From Streptomyces sp. CB02959 (GTDB lineage Bacteria > Actinomycetota > Actinomycetes > Streptomycetales > Streptomycetaceae), in NCBI RefSeq assembly GCF_002803155.1, contig NZ_NNBP01000002.1, positions 124,001 through 188,000 on the forward strand: a stretch of DNA of 64,000 bases, in the 5' to 3' direction. A model generated the notes under the pieces. It searched no databases. It was not told the origin of the DNA and worked only from the letters and a program-made list of their open reading frames with translations. Below are positions 18,505-26,295 of the stretch, in pieces. The position numbers and the translations under genes are program-made. Positions within the stretch are counted from its first letter, which is position 1. Each line of letters begins with the position of its first letter.

Positions 18505-19019
18505 GCGGCATCACCCGGCACGTCCTGCGCGACCTCGCCGATCCGCCGGGACAGCGCTTCGGCGTCCGCGTCCGACAGGCCGGCGATCTTGATGTCGCCG
18601 GCGGTCGAAGCGGTCGTGACGGTCACCGTCGCCAGCCCGTACCGCCGCTGGATCGGCCCGCGCAGGGTGTCCACCGTCTGCACCCGGGACAGCGGCGCGA
18701 TCCGCCGCTTCTGCCAGAACCAGCCACCCGCCGCGTAGACCGCACGCTCGCCCAGCTCCCAGGCGTGCACCGCGTACCGCATCCGCGGCATCACCACGAG
18801 ATAGCCCACCGCGGGCAGGACCAGGACGATCAGCAGCAGCGGCCCCAGCCACGGCAGCGCACCCGGGAAGAAGAGGAGCGACAGCACTGCCATGACCAGC
18901 GCGGTCAGCAGCATCGGCCCGCTGAGCGTGAGCAGCGCCTGGACCCGCCACCAGGCGCGGGCGCGGGGGTCGACGCGGTGCCGGGGCGGGCGGAGGAGCG
19001 GTGCGGCGTGCTCGGACAT
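18501..19019 (-). CDS. PH-domain (YdbS-like) membrane protein
   Basis: The 172-aa protein has two adjacent membrane segments (about 25-75) and one PH/DUF304 module (RYAVHAWELGERAVYAAGG, RIAPLSRVQTVDTLRGPIQR). It is the usual small partner of the YdbT-like protein and is translationally coupled to it. The ATG at 19019 is used; there is no strong ribosome site (AACGGTG is the best), and the open frame upstream runs through a repeat and has no coding character. Confidence 0.82.
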   Translation of the reverse strand: MSEHAAPLLRPPRHRVDPRARAWWRVQALLTLSGPMLLTALVMAVLSLLFFPGALPWLGPLLLIVLVLPAVGYLVVMPRMRYAVHAWELGERAVYAAGGWFWQKRRIAPLSRVQTVDTLRGPIQRRYGLATVTVTTASTAGDIKIAGLSDADAEALSRRIGEVAQDVPGDAA

Positions 19020-19058
19020 GAGGGGGTCACCGTTTTCCAAGTCAAACGTATTGTGTGG

Positions 19059-19078
19059 CGGTACGTTATAACGGTACG
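19059..19078. promoter_or_regulatory. candidate TetR operator between PH-domain operon and TetR gene
   Basis: CGGTACG is repeated on both sides of the palindromic core TTATAA, and each arm holds the self-complementary GTAC. The element lies 39 bp before the PH-domain operon and in the shared intergenic region with the TetR gene. The octamer CGTACCGT (reverse strand) recurs in the palindrome at 20095-20109. Confidence 0.4.
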
Positions 19079-19194
19079 AGCGACTTGTAAAAGTCGGCCG
19101 GTCACCGGCGCCGGACGGACGACGGCGCCACAACGGAAGGGACGCCGAACCGCGCCGACAGGATGACCGCACCGGCGCCGAAGAGTGGCGCCGA

Positions 19195-19272
19195 GCGCGG
19201 CACGGAAGCGCGGCACGGAAGCGCGGCACGGAAGCGCTGTACGCAAGCGCAGTACGGAAACGCAGTACGGAA
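19195..19272 (+). repeat. six tandem 13-bp repeats upstream of a TetR gene
   Basis: Six head-to-tail 13-bp units with consensus GCGCGGCACGGAA fill 78 bp. The first three are identical; units 4-6 diverge (for example GCGCAGTACGGAA). The array ends 15 bp before the GTG of the TetR gene, directly before its ribosome site, so it lies in the leader or promoter. Confidence 0.85.
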
Positions 19273-19287
19273 GAAAGGAAGCCGCCC

Positions 19288-20073
19288 GTGCCCAAGAAGG
19301 TGGATCACGAAGCCAGGCGCCAGGAGATCTCGGCGGCACTCTGGCGGCTCGCGAACACCCGGGGCGTGGACGGGGTCAGCCTGCGCGACGTCGCCGCCGA
19401 GGCCGGAATCTCGCTCGGCCGGATCCAACACTACTTCCGCAACCGGGACGAGCTGCTGCTGTTCGCCCTCCGGCACATCAACCAGCAGGCCACCGAACGG
19501 ATCCGGCACCGCCTCCAGGCCCTGGAGGAGGCGCCGACGCCGCGTACGGTGCTCCGCGTCTGCTGCGCCGGAATGCTCCCGCTGGATGCGGAGAGCCGCG
19601 CCGGCCTCCTGGTCGCCGCCGCCTACTACTCCCGCGCGGTCCACGACCCCGCCCTGGGCGCGGAGGCCCGGGACGGCATCCCCAAACTCCGCGACCTCTT
19701 CGCCGACCAGTTGCGGCTGGCCGCCGAGCGCGGCGAGGTGCCGCCCGAGCGCGCCAACGAGGACGAGGCGATGCTCCTGATCGCCCTCGCCGACGGCCTG
19801 GCCTCCTACGTCCTGCTGGGCATCCACGGCCCCGAGCAGGCGCTCGCCCTGCTGGACCGGCAACTGGACGGCCTCTTCGGGCGCGAGGGCGTCACGGGGG
19901 GCGGCGCCGGCTCGCGAGCCGATGCCGATGCCGATGCCGACAACAGTGCCGATGCCGACAACAGTGCCGATGCCGACAACAGTGCCGATGGCGATGGCGA
20001 TGGCGATGGCGATGGCGATGGCGATGGCGATGCCGATGCCGATGCCGATGTTGATCGGAGCGCGGGCCGGTAG
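19288..20073 (+). CDS. TetR-family regulator with repetitive acidic tail
   Basis: The 261-aa regulator has a TetR HTH (about residues 10-55: GVSLRDVAAEAGISLGRIQ then HYFRNRDELL) and an all-helical ligand domain to about residue 205. From about residue 210 the tail is a low-complexity run of Asp-Ala, Asp-Asn-Ser-Ala and Asp-Gly pairs coded by hexamer repeats. Normal TetR proteins end near 200 residues. The GTG at 19288 follows AAAGGAAG. It is divergent from the PH-domain operon and has palindromes on both sides, so autoregulation plus control of neighbours is likely. Confidence 0.88.
   Translation: MPKKVDHEARRQEISAALWRLANTRGVDGVSLRDVAAEAGISLGRIQHYFRNRDELLLFALRHINQQATERIRHRLQALEEAPTPRTVLRVCCAGMLPLDAESRAGLLVAAAYYSRAVHDPALGAEARDGIPKLRDLFADQLRLAAERGEVPPERANEDEAMLLIALADGLASYVLLGIHGPEQALALLDRQLDGLFGREGVTGGGAGSRADADADADNSADADNSADADNSADGDGDGDGDGDGDGDADADADVDRSAGR
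19921..20052 (+). repeat. hexanucleotide repeats coding the TetR acidic tail
   Basis: The run contains GATGCC units, three copies of an 18-bp unit (GATGCC GACAAC AGTGCC), seven consecutive GATGGC units and more GATGCC. It stays in frame and should vary in length by slippage. Confidence 0.9.
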
Positions 20074-20094
20074 CGAAGCCCGCCGACCTAACGC

Positions 20095-20109
20095 CTGACG
20101 TACCGTCAG
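20095..20109. promoter_or_regulatory. candidate TetR operator, palindrome CTGACG-N3-CGTCAG
   Basis: A perfect 6-bp inverted repeat with a 3-bp centre lies 22 bp after the TetR gene and 171 bp before the gene at 20280. TGACGnnnCGTCA is a common shape of TetR-family sites in Streptomyces. It shares CGTACCGT with the element at 19059-19078. Confidence 0.45.
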
Positions 20110-20279
20110 TCAAGCGCGGAGCGGCCCATCGGTCGGCTTTCCGCGCTTTCGCGCCATCGCCGCTCGGCCCGTTCACGCCGTCTGCCATTCTGTCGTCCGA
20201 CCGTCGCGCAGGACCTCCCCCCACCGCACCCCGGTGGGGCGCTTCCGCGCGCCACCGGCACGACCAAGGGGAGGCAGCG

Positions 20280-20606
20280 ATGCCGTACATCGGGGAGATC
20301 TGGCGGGTGGAACGAGGCGCCGACGTGGTCGGCGAGATCACCGTCACGGAGGCGGATTTCCCCTGGCTGAACGGCCGTTTCACCCCCGGCCCGGCCTTCG
20401 CCGAACTGCGGCCGCACTTCGCCCGCGAGCTGGCGCTCAGCGACACCGCCGACGACGACTTCGCTGCCTGGGAGGACGCCTACGCCCGTGCCAGCGACGG
20501 CGTCCGACTGATCGCCCCGGACGGTCCGGTGGCGGAGTTCCTGCTGCACATCGAGGACGACGCGGCGTGGTTCCGCTGGAGCGACGAGCCGTTCCCGGCG
20601 GAATAG
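20280..20606 (+). CDS. conserved hypothetical protein (108 aa)
   Basis: I do not recognise this family. The 108-aa acidic protein starts MPYIGEIWRVERGADVVGEI, has no signal or membrane segment, and ends in FRWSDEPFPAE. Aromatic residues and alternating hydrophobic positions suggest a small alpha/beta domain. AAGGGGAGG precedes the ATG at good spacing. It sits alone between the TetR gene and the convergent MarR gene. The palindrome at 20095 may control it. Confidence 0.65.
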   Translation: MPYIGEIWRVERGADVVGEITVTEADFPWLNGRFTPGPAFAELRPHFARELALSDTADDDFAAWEDAYARASDGVRLIAPDGPVAEFLLHIEDDAAWFRWSDEPFPAE

Positions 20607-20754
20607 CGGGCGAAGCGACGAGTGGAGCCGCAAGTGGAGCGGAAAGTGGAGCGGTGAGTCAGGTGACGAGCCGTCCCTGGCGGACTGGCCGACGAGTGGA
20701 GTGATCAGCGGTGCGGCACGCTCCCGGGGGAACGGGGGACCTCCGCCGTCACCG

Positions 20755-20807
20755 ACCAGTCCACCAGTCCATCAGTCCACCAGTCCATCAATCGATCAAT
20801 CCATCAG
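20755..20807 (+). repeat. short degenerate tandem repeat at the MarR gene end
   Basis: About five copies of a 10-bp unit close to CCAGTCCATC overlap the last codons and stop of the convergent MarR gene. Confidence 0.6.
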
Positions 20808-21302
20808 GCTCGCCAGTCGCCCCTCCAGTACCACCAGCAACTCGCTCAGCGCCGAGGACAGTTCCTCCTGCCGCTGCTCCCCGATGCCCTCCAGCAGCGC
20901 GGCCTCGTAGCGCAACTGCTCGGGCAGCAACCTGTCGATGGTCTCCCGCCCCTCCTCCGTGAGCGAGAGGTGCGTGACCCGGCGGTCGCGGTCGTCCGGC
21001 CGACGACTGATCAGCCCGCGCTCCTCCAGCTGCCGGATGCGTTTGGTGACCGCCGCCCCCGAGGCGAAGGTCTCCCGCGCCACCCGGCCGGGGGTCAGCT
21101 CACGATCCATCCGGCGCAGCGTGCCGAGGATGTCGAACTCGGGCCGGGTCAGCCCCGCTCGCCGCAGGGGCGCGTCGGCGGCCTGCTGCAACAGCGCGGA
21201 ACAGCGGTTGAGCCGTCCGATCACCGCCATCGGGCCGGTATCCAGCCCCGGGTGCACCTGCTGCCACTGGCGCAGCACCCCCGCGACGATGTCCTCGGTC
21301 AC
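20796..21302 (-). CDS. MarR-family transcriptional regulator
   Basis: This 168-aa regulator has a MarR winged helix: LRRAGLTRPEFDILGTLRR, the recognition helix region SGAAVTKRIRQLEERGLI, and the wing RRPDDRDRRVTHLSLTEEG. The GTG at 21302 is preferred because GAGGAG lies 9 nt upstream; a GTG two codons earlier (21308) is too close to it. It lies 93 bp upstream of a FUSC transporter on the same strand? No: the FUSC gene ends at 21396 and is transcribed toward it, so FUSC is the upstream gene and the MarR gene may be its downstream operon partner. Confidence 0.88.
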   Translation of the reverse strand: MTEDIVAGVLRQWQQVHPGLDTGPMAVIGRLNRCSALLQQAADAPLRRAGLTRPEFDILGTLRRMDRELTPGRVARETFASGAAVTKRIRQLEERGLISRRPDDRDRRVTHLSLTEEGRETIDRLLPEQLRYEAALLEGIGEQRQEELSSALSELLVVLEGRLASLMD

Positions 21303-21395
21303 CCGCACTCTCCTCTCGGCCCCGTCCGTCCGGCCGGTGTCCCCGGTCGCCCATGCACCTCATTGTGCCTGCCCAGGACCGGTCCGAGGGGCACG

Positions 21396-23462
21396 TCAGG
21401 CGGCCAGCGCGGGTGCGGCCGGCCGCCGCACCAGGACGGCCAGCGTCCGGTGCCCCTGCTGCTCGGCGCGGGCGATCCGCTCCTCGGGGAGTGCCCGCTG
21501 CCACCACTCGCCGCTCGCCACGTCCACCGCCTCCCGCAGCTCGACCAGGGACCCGGCCAGACGGTCACGCACCCAGCCGGCCTCGCGCCCATCGTCCGTC
21601 CCGGTACGCCCGTCGTCCGTCCCGGTACGCGCACCGTCCGGCCCGGTATGTGCACCCTCCGCTCCGGTACGCGCACCCTCCGCTCCGGTACGTCCGGTAC
21701 GTGTGCCCTCCGCCCCGGTGCGGGCCGGGGTCGTGCCGGGCCCGGCCGCCAGCAGCCGGGTCGCCGCCGCCTCGGCCGCCGCGACCCGTTCCAGTGCCAG
21801 ATCGATCCGGTCGGCGGCCCGCCGGTTGGTGACCAGCACGCAGCAGACCAGCCCGACCGCCGCGCCCACCACGGTGTCCAGCCACCGGTCGGCGATCAGC
21901 GTGCCGGCCGGCAGAGGGTGGCCGAACTCGGTCAGCAGCAGCGCCATCGGTGTCACGCACACCGACCCGAGCCAGTAGTTCCGGGTGATCGTGGCCTCCG
22001 CGCCGAGTTGGAACGCCAGCGCCAGCGCGATCATGGTGACCTGTCCGGTGTGGATCAGGGGGAGCAGTGCGGTGAACAGGACGAGCCCCAGCAGGTTCCC
22101 GAGGGTGCGTTGGAAGGCGCGCTGCCAGGAGAGCGTGGTGTTGGCCTGGTAGATCGACGCCGCGGTCACCACGGCCCAGTACGGGTGCCCGACCCCCACC
22201 GCCAATGAGGCCCAACCCGCCAGGATGCACCCCACCGCGACGCGCGCCCCGATGGGCAGCAGCGGCGACCCGGGCCGGAGCCGCCCGGCCACCGCCCGTA
22301 CGCCCCGCGGCCGTCCGGGCACCGGGCGCCGCAACCCGGCCCCTCCCACGGCCCGCCCGGAACGGGATCCCGACGGCTTGCGGGAACCCGGCGACTTGCG
22401 GGATCCCGACGGAGTGCGGGCCCCGGACCGCAGGGCCATGCCGGGCTCCAGCGCCATGCCGGGCTCCAGCGCCACACCGGCTTCCCACGCCACCCCGGCC
22501 AGTTCCTCGGCCTCCGCGGCGGTCAGCGTCACCGCGGGCAGCGGCCGCCCGCTCCGGAGCTCCCGCGCCCAGCCGCCGAGCCGCCCGGCCTCCGCCGCGG
22601 CATCCCGCGGGACGCCGCCCAGCGCCGACTCCGCCCGCACCAGCAGCCGCTCCAGCCCCGCCCGTGCCGTGGCCTTCGCCGGCGCACGGGTCGGTACCAG
22701 GAACAGCGCGTGCCAAGCGGCGTTCACCGCCGCCGCGGTGGCGTGCCGGGCGTGCGCCACCCCCGGGGGTTCCGCGTCCCCGGCCGACGACGTACCGACG
22801 GCGGCCGCCCGCGCCCGCAGCAGCCCGGCCGCGGCCTCCAGAGCCCGCGCGGCGGCGATCCGCTCCGGCCCCTGCGGCCGCACCAGCGCCGGGGCCATGC
22901 ACACCACCCAGGCGAACGCCCCGGTGGCCAGCGCCAGCGCCGTGTGCGGCAGCATCTCCGCCGGCCGCTGCGGCACGAAGAACGCGGAGGCCGCGATGAA
23001 GGTCAGGATCAGATTCCCCGGCGGCCCGATCCGCGTCGCGTCGCACACCACCTTGTGCACCGCGGCGACCAGTGAGGCCAGCACCACCAGCACCGCGGCC
23101 GAGGTGACCAGCGATGCCGCGGTCAGCGCGACGGCGACGCTCGCCACCATCCCGAGCACCACCCACGGCAGGGTCCGGGCCCGTGCCGCGTACGGCAGGC
23201 CGTGTGCGTACAGCGCGCACATCGCCCCGGCGGAGGTGTAGAGGACCAGGTCGAGTCGTCCCAGTGCGAGCAGCACCAGATCAGGGACGGCCAGTGCCAC
23301 CACGGCACTGAGCGCCGGCTTGTGCCAGATGTCGACGGGCCGCCGCAGCCGCACCGTGCTCCGGACCGGCAACGGCCGGAACCGCACCGCCCCCGCCCGG
23401 CCGGGCGCCGACCTCGTCTCCCACCGCCCCATCGGTCCGGTGTGCTTCGCGTGCTTCCCCAT
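21396..23462 (-). CDS. FUSC-family membrane protein (aromatic acid exporter-like)
   Basis: The 688-aa protein has two blocks of membrane helices (about 50-190 and 395-520), the FUSC layout of efflux proteins such as AaeB/YccS. The second block holds HPYWAVVTAASIYQANTTLS, a family hallmark. The cytoplasmic linkers are repetitive: SGSRKSPGSRKPSGSRSG near residue 350 and a run of TGAEGARTGAEG-like units near 585-635, coded by 15-21-bp DNA repeats at about 21593-21730. Substrate unknown. The gene is divergent from a TetR regulator with an operator-like palindrome between, so it is probably the repressed target. Confidence 0.85.
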   Translation of the reverse strand: MGKHAKHTGPMGRWETRSAPGRAGAVRFRPLPVRSTVRLRRPVDIWHKPALSAVVALAVPDLVLLALGRLDLVLYTSAGAMCALYAHGLPYAARARTLPWVVLGMVASVAVALTAASLVTSAAVLVVLASLVAAVHKVVCDATRIGPPGNLILTFIAASAFFVPQRPAEMLPHTALALATGAFAWVVCMAPALVRPQGPERIAAARALEAAAGLLRARAAAVGTSSAGDAEPPGVAHARHATAAAVNAAWHALFLVPTRAPAKATARAGLERLLVRAESALGGVPRDAAAEAGRLGGWARELRSGRPLPAVTLTAAEAEELAGVAWEAGVALEPGMALEPGMALRSGARTPSGSRKSPGSRKPSGSRSGRAVGGAGLRRPVPGRPRGVRAVAGRLRPGSPLLPIGARVAVGCILAGWASLAVGVGHPYWAVVTAASIYQANTTLSWQRAFQRTLGNLLGLVLFTALLPLIHTGQVTMIALALAFQLGAEATITRNYWLGSVCVTPMALLLTEFGHPLPAGTLIADRWLDTVVGAAVGLVCCVLVTNRRAADRIDLALERVAAAEAAATRLLAAGPGTTPARTGAEGTRTGRTGAEGARTGAEGAHTGPDGARTGTDDGRTGTDDGREAGWVRDRLAGSLVELREAVDVASGEWWQRALPEERIARAEQQGHRTLAVLVRRPAAPALAA
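21593..21730 (+). repeat. in-frame minisatellite in the FUSC gene
   Basis: Units of 15-21 bp with core CCGGTACG repeat about seven times inside the FUSC coding region, encoding the Thr-Gly-Ala-Glu-Gly-rich linker near residues 585-635. Confidence 0.75.
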
Positions 23463-23465
23463 GCC

Positions 23466-23485
23466 AAAACATTAGCAGGTGTTTT
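23466..23485. promoter_or_regulatory. candidate TetR operator between FUSC and TetR genes
   Basis: AAAACA and TGTTTT form an inverted repeat with an 8-bp centre (TTAGCAGG) in the AT-rich gap between the divergent FUSC gene (start 23462) and the TetR gene. It overlaps the expected FUSC leader region. Confidence 0.45.
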
Positions 23486-23537
23486 ACTAGTGAAAGATAT
23501 GTGCCGGATCGCCCCGCGGGCGCGCGACAATAACCCC

Positions 23538-24353
23538 GTGCCAACCGCGAAGAACGTCAAGAACACCGAGGCCGCCAAGCCCACCCAGGCCACCAAGCCC
23601 GCAGAGGCGGCTGCGACCGCCGAGAACGCTGCGACTGCCAAGGGCACCAAGAGCGCCAGGACCACCAAGAGCGCCAAGGGCACGAAGAAGGGCGGGGGCG
23701 ACGGGGACGCCGGGGTTACCGGGGGCGCGAAGACCACCAGGAAGGCCGAGTCGGCCGCCGCGTCCGCCTCCCCCGACCGCCGCCGCGAACTCCTCGACAC
23801 CGCGGCGGAGGTGTTCGCCGCGCAGGGCTACAACGCGACCACGGTCCGGCAGATCGCGGATGCGGCCGGGATGCTGGCGGGCAGTCTCTACTACCACTTC
23901 GATTCCAAGGAATCGATGGTCGACGAGATCCTCGCCGCTTTCCTGGATGAGTTGTGGGCGGGTTATGACGCGGTCCTGGCGGGTGGTCTGGGGCCGCGGG
24001 AGACCATCGAGGCGCTGGTCACCGAGTCGTTCCGGGAGATCGACCGGCACCGCGCCGCGGTCGCGATCTACCAGAAGGAGGCCCGGCACCTCGCCACCCA
24101 GCCGCGCTTCGACTACCTCACCGCATCCCGTCGGAGGTTCGAGGAGGCGTGGCTCGGCACGCTGGAGCGAGGGGTGGCCGAGGGCGTCTTCCGCGCCGAC
24201 CTCGACCTCCGGCTGGCCTACCGCTTCCTCCGCGACACGGTCTGGGTCGCCGCGAGCTGGTACCGCCCGCAGGGCCGGCACACCCCCGAGGAAATCGCCC
24301 GCCAGTACCTCGCCATGGTCCTCGACGGCATCGCACTCCCCGGGGCCGGATGA
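23538..24353 (+). CDS. TetR-family regulator with Lys/Ala-rich N-terminal extension
   Basis: The TetR HTH begins only at about residue 78 (SPDRRRELLDTAAEVFAAQ, then TTVRQIADAAGMLAGSLYYH). The C-terminal domain looks KstR2-like (TetR_C_33). Before the HTH is a Lys/Ala/Thr-rich, histone-H1-like stretch with repeated AAKPT, ATKPA and ARTTKSAKGT units. The GTG at 23538 is taken because the basic tail starts there, but it lacks a ribosome site. In-frame GTG 23490 and ATG 23499 are possible. It is divergent from the FUSC gene. Confidence 0.82.
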   Translation: MPTAKNVKNTEAAKPTQATKPAEAAATAENAATAKGTKSARTTKSAKGTKKGGGDGDAGVTGGAKTTRKAESAAASASPDRRRELLDTAAEVFAAQGYNATTVRQIADAAGMLAGSLYYHFDSKESMVDEILAAFLDELWAGYDAVLAGGLGPRETIEALVTESFREIDRHRAAVAIYQKEARHLATQPRFDYLTASRRRFEEAWLGTLERGVAEGVFRADLDLRLAYRFLRDTVWVAASWYRPQGRHTPEEIARQYLAMVLDGIALPGAG

Positions 24354-24443
24354 CGCCGCGCGCCTGACGCCCGCCTGCGGACGCCGGGCCTGCCACATAC
24401 GACACGAGCACCCGCAACCGAACGCGTGATGCTTGACGGGTGG

Positions 24444-24492
24444 TGACGGGTGACGGGTGACGGGTGACGGGTGACGGGTGACGGGTGACGGG
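24444..24492 (+). repeat. seven perfect tandem copies of TGACGGG
   Basis: Seven identical 7-bp units (49 bp) lie in the 267-bp gap (24354-24620) between the TetR gene and a convergent small secreted protein gene. Related GACGGGGTG words follow to about 24540. I see no gene in this gap. Confidence 0.92.
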
Positions 24493-24620
24493 AGGCGTGA
24501 CGCGACGGGGTGAGAGGTCGCGCCACGGGGCGAGGGGTCGCGCCACGGCACGGGACGTCACGCGAGGGGGCGGGGGACGCAACCAAGGACGCGCGCCCCG
24601 CCGGCGTCAGCGGGCCACTG

Positions 24621-24929
24621 TCAGCAGGCCACGTTCTTGACGTACAGGGCCCGCGGTCCGCCGGTCGTGCCGTACCGCACGTCCTTCGTCAGGCCCTTGG
24701 GGAGTTGGCCCCGCACATCCGCCTGATGCGGGATGACGATGGTGTAGCAGGCAGGCCGCTGGGCGCACAGATTCGTCAGCCGGACGTAACGCTGCCCGCC
24801 CTGACTGAAGAACTTGCGCACCTTCGCGCAGCGCGGCACCTGCTCGGCCGCCGCCTGTGCCGTACCGGCCATCGTCAGCGAGGCCCCGCACACCGCACCG
24901 GCCAGCGCTATCGACATGATCTTCCGCAT
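24621..24929 (-). CDS. small secreted cysteine-containing protein
   Basis: This 102-aa protein starts MRKIMSIALAGAVCG and has a signal peptide with a likely cleavage after AQA (about residue 26). The mature part (about 75 aa) has four cysteines (34, 55, 61, 102), enough for two disulfides, and is basic. GGGGAAAG precedes the ATG. I do not recognise the family. Many Streptomyces make such small secreted proteins of unknown role. Confidence 0.72.
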   Translation of the reverse strand: MRKIMSIALAGAVCGASLTMAGTAQAAAEQVPRCAKVRKFFSQGGQRYVRLTNLCAQRPACYTIVIPHQADVRGQLPKGLTKDVRYGTTGGPRALYVKNVAC

Positions 24930-25027
24930 CTGCTTTCCCCGTTCACTGCGCGGCGACGGTCCACCCCGGCCCTCATTCGATGACCGGTCGGCCGCCCGCC
25001 CGCGCATTCTCGGCCTTCTTCGCTTCC

Positions 25028-25120
25028 CGGCTGCCTGGCTTCCGTGGCCGGCTGCCTGGTTTCCGTCGCCGACTGTCTGGTTCCCCGTGCCGGCTGTCTG
25101 GCTCCCGGCTGTCTGGGCTC
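25028..25120 (+). repeat. degenerate 21-bp and 15-bp tandem repeats
   Basis: Three 21-bp units starting CGGCTGCCTGG and two 15-bp units starting CGGCTGTCTGG lie in the 241-bp gap between the TetR gene at 25171 (upstream on the same strand) and the small secreted protein gene, so they would be in the leader of the latter. Confidence 0.8.
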
Positions 25121-25170
25121 TCCGTGCGTTCGTCGGCTCCGCCCCATTCTCCACACCCGCACCCCGGATT

Positions 25171-25791
25171 TCAGCCCCCGGTTGCTGCCTGGAGTTCATC
25201 CACCCGTAGATAGGCCAGGGCCTGCCGGGTGAGATCCGCCACGTTGTCCGGCTCGTCCTGCCATGCCCAGTGCTCCATGGCGACCGACAGCGCATCGATC
25301 AATGCACAGGCCAGCAGCCGTACTTCCATGCTGCACTCGGACGCCCCGGTGCGCGCCGCGAGCACCGGAACCAACTGGTCCTGCATGTCCCGCCCCGCCG
25401 CCAGCCACCGCATCCGGATCGCCGGCACGCTGCCCATGACGCGGATCAGTCGCCGGGCCTTGTCCGGATCGGCCAGCCTCCGGGCCGCCTCCGAGTCGTC
25501 GAACGCCGCCCGCACCGCGCTGGTCAGCGGCTCGTCGACGGGCCGCCCGGCGAGCTGCTGCACGAGCACCCCCACGCTGGAGGTCAGTACAGGCGTGAGC
25601 GCGTCCTCCTTGGCCGCGCAGTAGCGGTAGAAGGTGCGCAGCGAGATCCCGGCCGCCGAGGCGATGTCCTCGACGGTCGTCGCCTCGTACCCCCGCTCGG
25701 AGAACAGCGTGGCTGCGGTCTCGGCGATCTCCAGCCGGGTCTCCTGCCGCCTTCGTTCGGTCAACGAGGGCCTGCCTCGCACTGCCGTCAT
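25171..25791 (-). CDS. TetR-family transcriptional regulator
   Basis: The 206-aa regulator has the HTH YEATTVEDIASAAGISLRTF with YRYCAAKEDAL and an all-helical C-terminal domain of normal length. The ATG follows GGAGAGG. It is divergent from the SDR gene, and an extended inverted repeat lies between them, so it probably represses itself and the SDR. Confidence 0.88.
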   Translation of the reverse strand: MTAVRGRPSLTERRRQETRLEIAETAATLFSERGYEATTVEDIASAAGISLRTFYRYCAAKEDALTPVLTSSVGVLVQQLAGRPVDEPLTSAVRAAFDDSEAARRLADPDKARRLIRVMGSVPAIRMRWLAAGRDMQDQLVPVLAARTGASECSMEVRLLACALIDALSVAMEHWAWQDEPDNVADLTRQALAYLRVDELQAATGG

Positions 25792-25853
25792 GCGCCTCTC
25801 CCACTCCCCACGGCCGTAACCCCAGTTGCCCAGCTCTGCATATTGTCACGAAC

Positions 25854-25889
25854 AAGCTTCTTGGCGCGTCATGCCAAAAAAGCTATCTT
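25854..25889. promoter_or_regulatory. operator-like inverted repeat overlapping a promoter
   Basis: TTGGC (25861) and GCCAA (25873) form a palindrome with 7 bp between; flanking AAGCTT and AAAGCT extend it. On the plus strand TTGGCG and TATCTT (25884-25889) are 17 bp apart, a good promoter shape. The palindrome covers the -35 box, as expected for repression by the adjacent TetR protein. Confidence 0.5.
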
Positions 25890-26295
25890 GGCCCCGGCTG
25901 ATCACCCGACACCGCCCGACTGTCGCGACCCGCCCGCCCACCTGGGCGGCGAGCCGCCCACGACCGTGACACCGCCTGCCCGTCACTCCGACGCCCCCTC
26001 CCTTACGCCACCCGTCTTGCACTGGCTTTCTCGCACCACCTGCCTTACGTCACCTGCCCTGCCCTGCTTGCCTCGCGCTGCCTGTCTTGGGTCGCCTGCG
26101 ATGGTCCGTCCACGGCGAACTGACTGCGACGAACCGTCCGTGACGAACCGTCCGTGACGAACTGTCCGTCACGGCGCGCACCGCGAGGGGCCAAACGACC
26201 GAAGAGTTGCGGGCCCGCAGGCCCGCAGGACTGACGGACCTGCGGACCGACGGGCCGAACGACCGATCGACCGAAATGGATCGAAGGAGCCGACC
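25890..26295. other. long untranslated stretch before the SDR gene
   Basis: No gene is visible in these 406 bp. Three tandem 14-bp units (GACGAACCGTCCGT) lie at 26128-26169, and looser CTGCCT/CTTGC words precede them. If the promoter at 25861-25889 is used, this is an unusually long leader for the SDR gene. Confidence 0.6.

Noticed and set aside
24444..24492. CRISPR-like repeats
   Set aside because: Units are 7 bp, contiguous and without spacers.
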